A DNA stretch of 64,000 nt from contig CM069455.1 of assembly GCA_035610835.1 (NCBI GenBank), forward strand, positions 39,897,278 to 39,961,277, written 5' to 3'. Origin of the DNA: Ophiura sarsii (Eukaryota > Echinodermata > Ophiuroidea > Amphilepidida > Ophiuridae). Positions 10,729-23,160 of the stretch are shown one piece after another. A program made the position numbers and the translations under genes. The notes beneath the pieces are model-generated. The model was not told the origin of the DNA, made no database searches, and saw only the letters and a list, made by a program, of their open reading frames with translations. Positions within the stretch are counted from its first letter, which is position 1; every line of letters starts with the position of its first letter.

Positions 10729-11821
10729 ATAGTAGCTGATGGGATATATAATTTAAAACCAAGGTGCCAAAACATATTTCCAATATAACATTTCAATTAC
10801 TATAGATTAATACACGCAATCACTGATGCGATTGATGTATATAACACTCTTTGTGAAATGTGCCTCCCTCTTATTATTTTGTTTTAACCTTTTACCCAAC
10901 GTGTGTGATTATGTCACTGAGTAAAATTCAACACAAAATATATTTTGTTTAACTTATCAATGAGATCTAAGAGCACGTGAATCGCTGCCAACATTTGAAT
11001 CATTATCACGCCTCCGTTTCTATGGTAATAGATACAAGTTTTTTTAAATACGAAAACAAATAAAATCAAATTAAGGTTAGCTTATCTAACCATTATTTTT
11101 ATTTCGTACGAACATTTAATTAGCGAAACGATACAGAATACGTGCATCGTTTTAGGATGCTATGCCTTATCATCATATATTGATTTAAAGGGATAGTTAT
11201 TTAGGGTATAGTTATTAAAGGCATTGTTATTAATTGTGACAGCTTTGAAATGACCTATGACCCACAGTGAAGTGGGTCAAAGGTTCCATGTTAACCTCAT
11301 TTTGTTAAAAACACAGTTCGGTAACAGTCCACAAGTATCGATGTAATAGTTTCCGGTTCTCTAACCTCCTGGTTCCGATTCCCTAACTTCCGGTTGAAGT
11401 ATCGATTCGCATTGACATGAATTCAATTGATTTACATCCACTTTTGTTCCGGTCGTCCCAATTTACATACTGAATCTGCATTTTTAAAGATGGCGACCAT
11501 ATAGGGGGATAGAAGGACTATGAGGACGGAGTCTAGTCGAATACATAACTGCATAACCGCTACCATCCGATAACAATTTATTAATGAGGATGTTTTTAGT
11601 CACGATAACCGCCACCTGTTCAACCAATGTTCTGGTTCTCCCAATAATGTTGAATATTCTCCATATTTACTCGATATGATATTTTGTCGGATTCAGATGA
11701 AGGGTATAATCAAGGGTTTCACACGAAAAAACGGAGAGGTATGCTGTTACTATTTGCCCTGTAAGTGCGAAAAGAAATACAACGATGTACAATGTAAACG
11801 TATGTCAGAAATCAAATTGAT

Positions 11822-12115
11822 AGCATAATTGTTAGCATAACCCTAACCCCAGTCTAGGGTTTTTGACCGGGATCACAATTTTAGAGAAAAAAACACAAAA
11901 CTAAATCGCCGGGAACCTGCCGGGATTCGATCCGGGGACCCTCCGATCTCAAGCCCCATGTCCAACCCACTAAGCCACGGCTTACAGCTACTCGTTCGCT
12001 CAGTATACTGCGCTCACTATATATGCTCGGTTGACTACGTCATCGAAAACCGGCGGCACAGGCGCTTGGAGAGGGACTTAGAATTGGCATATTTTAGCAT
12101 TCAGGGGGTTAGGAT
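11822..12115 (-). mobile_element. tRNA-derived SINE inserted in unit 1
   Basis: On the minus strand, GTGGCTTAGTGGGTTGG (A-box-like) and GGATCGAATCCCGGCAGG (B-box-like) are spaced as in a tRNA (about 11988-11905). The block is missing from the sister copy near 22368, which supports a mobile origin. Confidence 0.6.
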
Positions 12116-12416
12116 TAATTTACATTGCCGCAGTGGACACTAGGCTTAGGTAGACTAGGAAAACTGCCACTATTTGAGAAATGGAGATGATGTTTTTGAT
12201 AATTTTGATGATTACTTTTTTTTGCACCTGTGAATATTTAGATTTTTCCCAATTGTTTCGATTGTTGCGGGTTACATTTCAGCCATTAAGAATAAGATGC
12301 AATCTCATGAAATTCAGAAAAAGAAATTAAAAAAACCCGGATATTTTGCGCTGTTTAAATTATGAACACCCGGATTTTTCCTCCGCGAATTATGTCGGTA
12401 ACAACAAATGACCTAT

Positions 12417-12650
12417 AATTTGATCAGTTCCATATTTTCGAAGCCTCATCTTTACACAGCAGCGAATTACTACAAAACGACGCGAGCACACATGAAAACA
12501 ACTCCCGCACTGTGATTCATATGCGTGGCGCGTGCGTACGGCCCAAACCGCGTGCGTGTGGCCATAAATCACGCGCGTACGCTTGGTTTAGTTTTACGCA
12601 CGGAGAGATAAAAACAGAATATTTTTCGCCAATTTGGAACTGATTAAACT
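12417..12650. mobile_element. MITE with GATCAGTTCCA ends (copy 1)
   Basis: The inverted ends read TTTGATCAGTTCCA..TTCGAAGCC and GCCAATTTGGAACTGATTAAA. The centre is rich in GCGCGTACG. Related copies lie at about 23468-23690 (same duplicated unit) and 47794-47970 (intron of gene E). Confidence 0.65.
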
Positions 12651-12659
12651 ATAGCTTCT

Positions 12660-13400
12660 CTGTTTCCATTCGTGTCGTGAGAAGATATCAGTGCGAATTT
12701 GTCTTTAAAACGCTGCCCTCTACGTTCTATATTGAGTATATCGTTATCGTTAAAGTATTTAAGAACAACCAAAATAACCATGACTGTAATGATGGAGGAT
12801 TGACCATTTCAAATCGAACTTTCCCGAAAATATGACTGATGACCCGCCTGATGACTCGGAGTCATCACAGGTCCTCCAAACCTTATGCGCCTATGGAACA
12901 AATGAAATAGGGCTATTTTGAGATCTGTGTTAGAGTTTATTGTTTATTTATAGAAATGTGCTGACAATAACTATATTACATTCTTTTGTGGTCGGATGTT
13001 ATATCCTTTTTTACTATACGATCGTTATGGATAGCAAACAGTCACATTCTCAGAAATGTTCTGGACGTAGACGATATGTCATCACTCAATCCTAAAGCCA
13101 GAATTTTAGCCAGAACTTATATCAAATTTCTCGCGCTTGTGCAGAATTTCGTCTATCGGAAAACCTGGTCCACGTCACCTGTTTGCCGAACTTGGTCTAT
13201 ACATATACAGTTGGGTACTTCAGTGAATAATTTCTCATGCGCCATGTTTAATACCCGTTGTGAATGCCTATTATTTCTATGAATTTCTCATGTGGGATCT
13301 GATTTGGTCAGCTAGTATGTGTATATTTGGTTGTTGTAAAATTCATTTGAAACAGTAACTTTTCTATCACATCAATTCTGGTTTTAAAATATGTATTCCA
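12660..13400. other. Spacer between duplication units 1 and 2
   Basis: No exon is supported. Similarity to unit 2 and unit 3 downstream flanks begins at about 13365 (ATCAATTCTGGTTTT..), which is 3' of the peptide exon on the minus strand. Confidence 0.5.
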
Positions 13401-13404
13401 ATCT

Positions 13405-13484
13405 TTATTCTATAAACAGTGTACTTACCAATACGTTTTTATCGCCGACAATGACAATGCCATTGTTTGAGCTTGCGGGAACGC
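13405..13484 (-). pseudogene. Copy B: orphan exon 2 of the peptide family
   Basis: The acceptor TTTATAG is followed by GC GTT CCC GCA.., encoding VPASSNNGIVIVGDKNVL then VSTLFIE and a TAA that overlaps AATAAA. Frame, acceptor and stop are intact, and the first two bases would complete a Cys codon as in genes A and C. Intron similarity to A and C continues to about 13733, then a G-rich element starts. Exon 1, its promoter and the upstream kilobase are absent, and similarity to unit 1 resumes at about 14052. The copy therefore lacks a signal peptide and start and is probably dead, unless another promoter and exon are used. Confidence 0.75.
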
Positions 13485-13734
13485 CTATAAATAAATAGAA
13501 ACATAAATGAACAACGCATGATATAATGTTAAAATTACCATTTATTTTGACCATGCTTGCCATGGCAGTAAGTACAAAATCTAAAGGGTTGACCATACAG
13601 TTGATCACTGACCGCATTCTTTTGCAATAAGACTTTCTGGTCACAGTCATTTTACAAAATTGCCTTAAACTTTTAGAATGGCATTTATTTATTTTTAAAA
13701 CTTTAAGAATATTTAGCTTACGCTTGCCAGACAG

Positions 13735-14050
13735 TGGCGTAACAGCCGGGGGGGGGGGGGGCAGGGGGGGCACAGTGCCCCCCCTGAAGGTGCTCAGCAG
13801 GAAATTCCAACCTACCCACCAGGAAAAATAGGGGGAAGGGAAAAGAGGAAAAGAAGGGGGAAAAAAGAAAAAGGATAAGGAGAAAAAAAGGGGACAGAAC
13901 GAAAAGAAGAAAGGGAAAGAAAGAAAGAAAATTTTGCAGTACAAATATCACAACAGTAAAAAAAATGTGCTTTTTGTACTGCGAAATTTTGTGACCGTGT
14001 GAATTTTTGTGACCGTGCGAAATTTTGTGACCGTGCGAATTTTTTTGACC
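13735..14050. mobile_element. hAT-like G-rich element replacing exon 1 of copy B
   Basis: Starts CAGTGGCGTAACAGCC, followed by a G run, an A/G-rich body and several copies of GACCGTGCGAAATTTT. CAGTGGCGTA-type ends are typical of hAT transposons (known family trait). Related pieces lie at 17150-17400, 56570-56640 and 62288-62640. The right end is not recognisable here. Confidence 0.6.
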
Positions 14051-14239
14051 CTAATTTTCCCCAATGAAGTCAAAGTCCCGCACTTATGGTCGCACTTCTT
14101 AAACTGATGGTGATGGAGATGACGGTGTAGAAGACGAGTACGATGATGACGATGATGACGATAACGACGATATGATAACGACGATGAAGACGACAAACCA
14201 AAGACCTTGAATAGTAGCACCAGGACAGGTGACATATCT

Positions 14240-14680
14240 ATATATATTTCGACAGTTCTATAGTCCGACGGGTTCTATAGTCCAAAGGTTCTATAGTCCG
14301 AAAAAAATAAGGTTCGATAGTACGAAGGTTCTATTGTACGAAAATAATTACAGTTCTAAAATTCGAGGGTTCTATAATACGAAAATGAAAAAGGTTCTAT
14401 AATCCGAACAAGAAAAACGGTTCTTTAGTCCGAATACTATGATCATGTTCTATAATCCGATTATTGAAAACGGTTTGGTAATCCGAATATGTAAAAAGGT
14501 TCTTTTGTCCGAATATGGAATAAGCTTCTTTAATCGGAATTTTAAAAAGCGTTCTTTAGTCCGAATCTTTAAACGGGTTTGATAGTCCCAATCTTATAGC
14601 CTGTTCTTTAGTCCGAATGGGTAAAAAAAAAAGGTCCTCTAATCCGAACAATTATTTTCAAGTTTAATTCACTTAATACG
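14240..14680. repeat. Left array of TTCTATAGTCCGA minisatellite
   Basis: About 15 diverged units of 25-30 bases, each built on GGTTCT(A/T)TAGTCCGAA plus an A-rich tail. The same unit occurs in inverted orientation at 19085-19490 and near 20790-20835, so the arrays bracket the island between. Confidence 0.8.
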
Positions 14681-14814
14681 AACAATTTACCGATTCGATT
14701 CTTTTTTATATAGCTTCTTTATAAGAGGCAATGTTCCAAAAGAAGCTTTTCCGTCAATACTACAGGTGCGCAGCTTTACGCTAGCAAAGTGACCAATTAA
14801 ATAAAGTATATTTA

Positions 14815-15212
14815 AAGGGGCATTGAGTGATACGTATTGGAGTGCGCCCTCAATTATCATGGAAATCAGGGTTTTTTTTGCATCAAAGTAATACTTAGGC
14901 ATATACTAACTACCATCTGAAACAGTTTACCAACATTCGCCGTTCATCATATAAAATTTTATGATTTTCTTAGTTTCGATATGATCATATGATCATATCG
15001 AAACTAGGTGCTGAATTCGGAAGTTATTCGAACGTTTTACATGCGTACTTTCGCGGCAAATCTCAACCCGGAAGTGCCGTTATTTGCTTATTTTGGATGA
15101 AGGCGATGTCGGAATTGTATGACATTTTGGATTTGGGCTATGTTGATGATTATCTTTACGTTATTTGCTCATTTAGTATATCGATACATCTCTCAATGCC
15201 CCTTTTATGTTT
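14815..15212. mobile_element. MITE with AAAGGGGCATTGAG ends
   Basis: Inverted ends AAAGGGGCATTGAGTGATACG and its partner near 15190-15212 enclose about 400 bases, with a central palindrome TATGATCATATGATCATA at 14982-14999. Confidence 0.6.
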
Positions 15213-15748
15213 CACGTAAATCTCGTTAACCGTGAACAATGCGGCCTATTTATTCTATTTCAATAGGATTTTGTACTATATAGGCTATTAGTCCAAAATT
15301 GCTAAAAATTCGTGTTTTGAAATGGCTTTAGCCCCAACACTAAGTCAGTGACCAATTCAAGATTCTTTTTTTATAATCGATCAAACCTAGTTCACAGTCA
15401 ACATGGTAAATATAAGAAATTCTTTAGACAAACTATATCGTGGTGCATCCTCCTTAAAAAGTGCACTATCACCTCGAATGTATTGCTATGCCTTTGACGT
15501 ACTTCTAATCAGTCAAATTTGTGTCATTACAAGTCAAGCCACCATGATGTCTCGTATGTTAAATCTTTAACATGATAGTCACTTTATGAGTTTTTCTTAT
15601 GTGCTATCTTCAGATTAGTCACCTAGGTCATGTAGGTAGTCAATGGTAGAAAATTATCTCTTCGTGAGACTTGTAATCCCTCCATAAAGTGGTCACTTCG
15701 TGAGACTTGTTATCCCTCCATTTAGTCCTGTATATTGAAGACCTCTTA

Positions 15749-17921
15749 TGGGCCCCTCACATGTATCCGTGTGAGTTGGGCGGCCCCTTACCGTCTCATA
15801 GAAAAACAACAGAGTCCAACATGGTGATCAATCAGCAAAAAATGTCAACGGCCGCATTGATTTTTTTTTGTCACCGGGTTCATACTGTTCTATACCGGGT
15901 CCTTATCGGCCTGGAACCGGGCTCATACCACCCTCCTCACCAGGTCCTCACCGGCCGAAATGCTTGGGTACCGACCGAACCGCCTTGATAACGTCATCAA
16001 ACTGCCCTGTATAAGCTGAGCGCTCAAGGTCGACGCTTCACTCACATTCCGGGAATCTCTGTATTACTCACATGACATAAATTGCCCGCTTAGGAGCGCT
16101 ATTAATTCGGTCTAGTAAACCTATTGTTATCAATTACTACGAGAATATTACCTGGTTGTATATTTAAATTCGAGCAGTACTTCTTGCTAACTGCATGGGT
16201 GAGTTTCCATTATGTTGCAAATTACATCCATGCTCAAGCGTTTAAACTACTCAATGGGCATTGCAATACAGCCGGTTGGTTGCACACGAGAATTATGTCA
16301 TTTATAGCAACCAGCTTTGATGGAAGGCGAATATTTAAATTTGTTGCCGGTTTTTAGGGCAACAATTTATAGCGCTGCTAAGCGGGCCTTGTAGCGTAAT
16401 GCATGTATCCGTGTGAGCTGGCCGGCACATAACCGTGTGACAAATTGGTGCAGACGGCGGCACACGGTGATGTCACACGGTGGGCCGTTTCCCGTCCGTT
16501 GAACACGTTGCCGGGGACATTGCTGGCCATCCGCGCCCGGCAGGAAGTTTGACCGTTCTCAAAACTCCTGCCGGGTGAGTAAAAGCGGCGGCAAACGGTT
16601 AGAGCCGGTTTGAGGACGGTATAAAGACGGCGCACCCGTTTCGCGCCCGTTAAAAGGCGGTAATGGTAGGCGGTCACCTTACCGTCTAATAGAAAAACAA
16701 CATAGTCCAAACAATCAGTAAAAAATGTCAACGGGCGCATTAATTTGTTGTTGTGGCCACCGGGTCCATACCGTTATATACCGGGGCTATACCGGGTCCT
16801 CACCGGCCGAGTACCAGGCTCACCGTCCTCATACATTTCTAGCTTACCGTTATTACCGGGTGCATAACACCTCCTCACCGGGTCCTCGGTCCATACCGTT
16901 CTACACCGGGTCTGTACCGGGTTCTCACCGGCATTGTCCCGGGATCACCGGCCTCATACAGTTCTAGCTTACCGTTCTTACCGTGTCCTCACCGTGTGCA
17001 TACCACCTCCATACCGGTTCCTAACCGGTCGGAACGCCTGGGTACCGGCCGAAACGTCTTAATTACATCATCAAACCGCCCTTTTTAAGCTGAGCGCTCA
17101 AGCTCGTCGCTTCATTTGCATTCCGGAATTCGTACGACCAACATCTATAGCAGGCGCGTCGCAACAGGGGCGGCAGGGGCAGCCATGGCCGCTCCATTTA
17201 TTTGCAAAGAAAGAAAAAAAGAAGAAGGGGAAAGAAATGGAAGAAACGGGGGAAAGTGATTGCTATTGAATAAAATATTGGTAAAAGTATACACCAAATC
17301 GCATTAATACCGTTCTGAGGGGGCACTGCATGATCGTGCGATTTTTTTTGACCGTGCGAATTTGTTTGAACCCCCCCCCCCCCCCCCCTCCACTTTTACC
17401 TGAAATTCACGAGGTGACTGCAAACAAAATTGGGGCTATCTTTTAATATTTTGTTGTTGGTACATCGGACTGACCAGCTCAAAAACCTTTACAGTTTTCA
17501 ACATAAATGACCGCCCCACTTTTTGGTACCTTGCTGCGCCCCTGAATTCTATAATACAACATGCCTGCCGAGAGTCCGTTCCGCGAACGGTTACCAGGGG
17601 GCTGTTTACCAGGCTACATGCGGCCGTTCGCAGCCCGTCGCTAAGATGGTCGACGTCCACCACCGTTCATCACCGCCCTGCGAACGGGCGCGAAACGGGT
17701 GCGAAACGGGTGCGCCGTCCTTATACCGGGCTCTCATCGTTCGCCGCCGCTTTTACTCACCCGCCAGGAGTTTTAAGCATGTTCAAAGCTCCGTTGGCCG
17801 GCAAAGTCCCCTGAACGTGTTCAACGGACGGGAAACGGCCCACCGTGTGTGCCACCGTCCGTACCCATTTTTCTCACGGTAGGAGGCCACCCAGCTCACA
17901 CGGATACATGCGAGGGGCCAA
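15749..17921. mobile_element. 2.2-kb GC-rich inverted-repeat element
   Basis: Both ends carry GGCCCCTC(A/G)CATGTATCCGTG in inverted orientation; TTA flanks each side. The interior is dominated by ACCGGGT/ACCGTCC words, with a second end-like copy at about 16395-16470. The related sequence near 30755 runs CTCTTAGTTC without the element, which gives an empty site. No protein is recognisable. A G-rich hAT-like fragment is nested at 17150-17400. Confidence 0.65.
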
Positions 17922-18404
17922 TTAGTTCTTATAAATAAAATATGACTTTGGCAGGGTTCTCTATATAGGTGAGGGGTAAACTTAATGGTTGTCCTGGTGG
18001 TTTTGGCTATGATGAGAGAGCATATTTTTCCTGAGCGATCAGTCACGCTGATTGTTTATAGTCTATTAAAGGGATATCAGACATTTAGAACGGTTATAAT
18101 TGACCAATAGGTACGTTTTTTGTATAATAAGTGGCCAAATAAATAGCAATTAGGCGTTTTTTTGCTGTTGGTAAACCGTTTCCGTCACACTAAATGGAAG
18201 TTTGGATTGTTACTGCATCTTCAGAAAATTACAACCACTACTCAGATCAATTTACAATGAATTTGTATTAAACTGAGGTTCCAAGCTATAATTTTGTAAC
18301 ATATTCCATGACTGGCTTATAACAAAGTTATGAGGTACAAGGTAGAACTTACTGAATGCCCCTCGTAAAAAAATATTAACATATAATGCTCATTCGTTCC
18401 ACGA

Positions 18405-18822
18405 CCATCAGTCAGATATACGGAATATATTATTGCGAATAAATTTAATAAACACGTGACTAATAGGGTGTCGCCATCTTGTAGCCGCCTATATAATGCC
18501 TGGCTAATGGATATCTTTTTCGATGCAATTTTCGATGCAATTTTCCACAGATAGCAAAGTGATTTTCTAATAAGCTTACCTTACTAACGATACATATAAA
18601 AATCACAAAGAGTGCAGACCGTTTACGGTTATTATTTTCCGGCCGGAGACAAATGTCAACACCAAATACCACGCGATATGTAGAGCATGTTGTTACAAAC
18701 GTCATGCCTTGCACACAAAATCACCGAAATGAGTCTTAAATCGCATAATAATAGGTTATACATGAGTCACGTGTTCATTAAATTTATTCGCAATAATATA
18801 TTCCGTATACCTGACTGACCAT
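18405..18822. mobile_element. Foldback MITE, 55-bp inverted ends
   Basis: The ends share GTATACGGAATATATTATTG and continue through CGAATAAATTTAAT to AACACGTGACT in inverted orientation. About 420 bases in total; the centre has no coding sense. Confidence 0.75.
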
Positions 18823-19084
18823 GATGCCTTATGTTCCTTCTTTGTTTTTCAGTTATCGTAACAGATTCGCCTAGAATTCACATTTGTTCCCATATAATGA
18901 TTGATATTTCCATGTTTCCTTTTCCAATTACGAACACTGAGATAAGTAAAGTAATTATATTTGCACATTTAGACAAAATGTGTATCTCACACCATCTGCC
19001 CGTATGGTAGATTATACCATCTTTAGCTCGAAATGAAGAAGGCTTTGAAGTTATAATTGCAACATGCAATACGCTATTTCAAAT

Positions 19085-19490
19085 TTTGGATTATAGAATA
19101 ATTTGTCTGATTCGGATTAAAGATCAATGAATCCTTTTCGGACTAGAGAACCCTTTCGAAAATTCGAACTATAGAAACGTTTTCAAATTCGGACTAGAGA
19201 ACCTTTTTTAACTTTCGTATTAGAGAACTCTTTACCAGTTTTCGGAAAATAGAACCTTTCAAAATATTCGGATTAAAGAACCTTTTTAATATTCGTACTA
19301 TAGAATATTTTTTATTTTCGGACTAGAGAACCCTTTTTACCATACAATTCGGATGATAGAATCCATTTCATTTTCGGACTATGGAACCGTCGGACTTTAG
19401 AACCTTTTTTATTTTCGGAATAGAGAACCTTCGTAACGGGGAACCCTTTTTCGGACTAAAGAATCTTTTATCTGATTCGGAATAGCGTAT
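19085..19490. repeat. Right array of TTCTATAGTCCGA minisatellite (inverted)
   Basis: Units of TTCGGACTA(T/G)AGAACC with T-rich tails, the reverse complement of the units at 14240-14680. Confidence 0.8.
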
Positions 19491-20405
19491 GACGAATGGT
19501 CTACCATAAAAATGTTTTGTTATTTTAAGTCCTACAAAGTTCATTTGGATATGTTGATACTTATGTCCATACTAGAGGATTGCGGGAGATTTTTTTCCAA
19601 AATTCATCTCATTTGCATAATAATGGCGGCCATCTTGGATTTTATCGGCTATTTTATCCCGGGGATCTCCTGGGAGTACGCACAAATTTGTCGTTGATTT
19701 TTTTAACTTAAACCATGCTTATACACATGAATGTTGGGATAACATAGCCCATTTTTCAAATTTGTGTCCCAAATGTTCAAATTTGCATTTTTTTATGAAC
19801 AATATTTAAAATTCATTATTTTAACCAAAAATGATCATTTTTGAAATAAAAATGGCTATAATTTTTCAAAATATAACAAATATGCAAAAAAGGCTATGCT
19901 ACCCCTTGTAGAACTATTTGTTATAGTTCCATTCGAGATTTCAGCTTCATACATGCTTTCGTTTTTAAAAAATAACCCCGGGATCGATCGAAACGACCAT
20001 TTCGAGAAAACAGCGTTTGAAGTCTAGAAACACTGTTTTTAATTATTATGCAAATTAGGTACAGCCTTTTCATTTCTAAAACCATGATTAATAATACTAT
20101 TTGAATTATAACAATTTTTGGTGGTATTTTGATGGGAAAATGTCCTTTATTTTTAAAGTTATTGAATTTATAAGGAATAGAATGTTAACTATCACTGGTT
20201 AAAAAACAATGAAATACATAAGATATTAAAAAGAGTATTTACGAGAAATGCGTTGGAGTTTCGACTTTGATTTTGACGTAACTTTGGAACCGCTGCTCCG
20301 ATTTTTGTGAAAAAGTGTAATCAAAAGTAAAGCATTAGGTGCATCTTATAGGCATAATATCTTAATAGCCTCTTTTTAGCCACTGCATGGTAGACCATTA
20401 CCTTA
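19490..20405. mobile_element. 0.9-kb insertion with GGTCTACCAT ends
   Basis: ATGGTCTACCAT at the left and ATGGTAGACCAT at the right form short inverted ends around AT-rich DNA. It interrupts the right minisatellite array, which resumes at about 20410. Confidence 0.45.
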
Positions 20406-21004
20406 AATGCGTCGTATTATAAAACCTTCGTACTATTATAGATGAGGTGACCGTTGTTTACATCAGTAGTGTTTACAAATTGATTAGCGCCTGGTCTAAA
20501 GACATGTTAGAGGTACTAGTCCATGACTACTGCATACATACTATTCGAAAGCAAAACACACATCACTGAGCGCCAATTTTAAAAGCACATGCCCTTATGG
20601 TGAGTACGCATACTGTCGGGCAACCAGATTTAGTACCTGGTCTCTCATTGTGCTTAGGGATGCAGACCATGACTACTGCACTATTACACTGTAAGCATGG
20701 TAAGTAATGATCAATCAAGTGTGAATTAAAGCACATTCCCTGTAGGTGCGCACGCATACTGCCGGGCATTACGTCACCGGTCACACCATATATAGAGACA
20801 TCGGATTATAGACTGATCGGACTATAATAGAGCCGTCCCCTTAGGACAATCGCGTATATTGAAATCCCAATGAAATGATGTGTAGAGCTAAAACTTGTAC
20901 GTCTCGCTCACACCTGTATGAATGACATGTTTTAAAACCCGGTAATAAATCTTGGTATTGGTAGTCTATTGAAGCAGCATATCTCATAGTACAATCATCA
21001 AAAA

Positions 21005-21520
21005 AGTAACAAATTGACTTTTAACTCTAAAAATATATATCCTACCTAAAAATAATAAAACAAAAAGTTGTTTGGAAATTTATCTTCTTTAATGAGATAT
21101 TGCACGCTAGGATCGGTTGAATATTGAATAAGTGACAATCCAAAATGTAAGGTAAAGCCACAATTTCATTTTCACATTTTACATTTCAACACAGGGAGAG
21201 TATGACAGGTAGCGTGTGTGTGGCGTATTGATCCATCAGAACAATACGGCCGACTGTCCAACCTGCGCATGCATCCCCCAATTGCACTACTAGTCATCGA
21301 TAAGGTACCTGTAGATGGGTCCGTGTGTAGAAAATAAAAATGTGAAAATGAAAATCGGACTTCACCTTACATTTAGGAGTGTCACTTTCTTAATAATCAC
21401 CCGATCCTAGCGTGCAATATTTTATTTTCAAGGAGACTACTTTTTCAACAACTTTATTATTTAATATTTTTAGGTAGGATATATATTTTTAGAGTTAGAA
21501 GCCCATTTATTACCTGTATA
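21005..21520. mobile_element. Foldback element, about 40-bp inverted ends
   Basis: CTCTAAAAATATATATCCTA near the left end and its reverse complement near 21470-21505 form the ends. Inner arms around GATCCTAGCGTGCAATAT and AAAATGTGAAAATGAAA also pair. The block separates two copies of TATTGAAATCCCA(A/T)TGAAATGA (20860, 21540). Confidence 0.7.
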
Positions 21521-22399
21521 GGTAATTTTGTTGATGTCTATATTGAAATCCCATTGAAATGAAGTGTAGAGCTGAAACGTGTACGTCTCGCTCACATCTG
21601 TATGACTGACATGTTTGAAAACCCGGTTAGCTTATCTAACCATTATTTTATTTCATACGAAATAATTAGCGAAACGATACAGAATACGTGCATCGTTTTA
21701 GGACGCTCTGCCTTATCATCATACATTGATCAAAAGGCATAGTTATTAAGGGAATAGTTATTAAAGGCATAGTATTACGGGATATGTTTTAATGTTCTCT
21801 CAAACGGTAACTGTGACAGCTTTGAAATTACCTTTGACCCACAGTCAAGTGTTCTTTTCCAGTTCAACCTCATTTTGTTGATAACACAGTTTGGTAGCAG
21901 TCAAGTATCGTTGTAATAGCTACCAGTTCTCTAACCTCCTGGTTCCGAATCCCAGTTGAAGTATCGATTCGCATTGACATGGATTCGATTTATGTACACT
22001 TTTTCCGGTCGTCCCAATTTACATACAGTATCTGCATTTTTAAAGATGGCGACTATATAGGGGGATAGAAGGACTGTGAGGACGCAGTCTAATCCATTCC
22101 ATATCTGATAACCGCTACCATCCGATAACAATTTATTAAGGGGATGTTTTTAGTCACGATAACCACCACCTGTTTAACTAATGTTCAGGTCCTCCCAATA
22201 ATGTTGAAAATTCTCCATTTTTCTTCGTTAGGATATTAGGTCGGATTCAGATGAAGGGTATAATTAAGGGCTTCACACGAACAAACGGAGAGGTGTGCTG
22301 TTAATGTTTCTCCTGTAAGTGCGAAAAGAAATACAACGATGTACAATGTAAACGTATGTCAGAAATCAATATTGATAATAATAATAGAAATAGTGACAA

Positions 22400-23160
22400 G
22401 GCACACATCCACTCTAAATAATAGCGCTCAAGGCACAAAACATCAATAATTCAATATAAATAAAAAACGATAAACAACATCAATTAAACTACTTAATTAT
22501 TACAAAAGGTCTCAGACATCAAATGTGTTTTAAAATTTTTTTGGTGAAAATTATAACAGTTTTTGCATTTTTTATATGGATAGGAAGTTCATTCCAGAGA
22601 CGATAAGCTGCAATATATATGATGTTTTTATAATGTGCTGTTTTAATATATGAAGGACCCCAGTGGAAATAAGCCCTTTTTAGAGCTTTCTTGGGCTATC
22701 CTTGGCATTACATGTTTTATTTATGTTTTGTTAATTGTTGTAATTTTTTAAGATATGTATATTTGATCTGATGTATTGTATCTCTGTGTCTTGATATGCC
22801 AAATAAAACTAAACTAATAGCAAAATATCTGTCTCCCCAAGAGCGCTAAGATATAGTATCTTGAAGAAGTTGCATTTGTCCAGAACGAAGGGTGCGAGTT
22901 GGCACATATTTTGATAACAATTCAGATGAATATGATGGGCAACATTGTTGATACATTTATATACAATCAGCAGTAGTTTGAAAACAATTCTCTGAGTTAC
23001 AAGGGGCCAATGGAGTCCCTTTAAAATTGGTGTAATATGGTAAGATCGTTTAGAGAATGTGAGAATGCAAGCTGCAGTGTTTTGAATTTTTTGAAGACGA
23101 TAGAGTTCATTAACTGGTAATCCATGAAGGAGAGCATGTTGTTACCAAAAGTAGAAGGTT
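22400..23160 (-). pseudogene. LINE reverse-transcriptase tail, disrupted
   Basis: On the minus strand an open stretch from about 23160 to 22840 contains RLQKIQNTAACILTFSK and HITPILKGLHW, then QRIVFKLLLIVYK. These are hallmark strings of the C-terminal region of jockey/CR1-type LINE ORF2. A further piece reading RLWNELPIHIKNAKTV lies at about 22560. In between sits another LINE-like 3' tail on the plus strand ending AAATAAAACTAAACTAA (about 22800-22816). The whole insertion is missing from the sister copy at 11822. Clear relic with no intact frame. Confidence 0.75.

Larger units (their letters stand above)
11074..12830. repeat. Segmental duplicate, partner of 21628-23860
   Basis: From GTTAGCTTATCTAACCATTA to about GTATGTCAGAAATCAA (11820) the text matches 21628-22368 at high identity. 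Similarity resumes at 12116 against 23222 and runs through the ends of both units. No exon is visible. Each copy carries a different insertion at the same point: a SINE here, a LINE fragment there. Confidence 0.85.
14224..20850. mobile_element. 6.6-kb composite repeat island in unit 2
   Basis: In unit 1, CCTTGAATAGTAG runs directly into TTGAAATCCC(T)TTGAAATTATGTG (about 9905). In unit 2 the same two strings are separated by this block. It is bounded by inverted minisatellite arrays and holds several nested elements (14815, 15749, 18405, 19490). It could be one large transposon with subterminal repeats or a pile of independent insertions. No transposase is visible. Confidence 0.55.

Noticed and set aside
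13405..13944. 179-residue minus-strand open frame
   Set aside because: It runs from a G-rich repeat through intron DNA into exon 2 of copy B. Only the last 27 codons belong to the peptide family.
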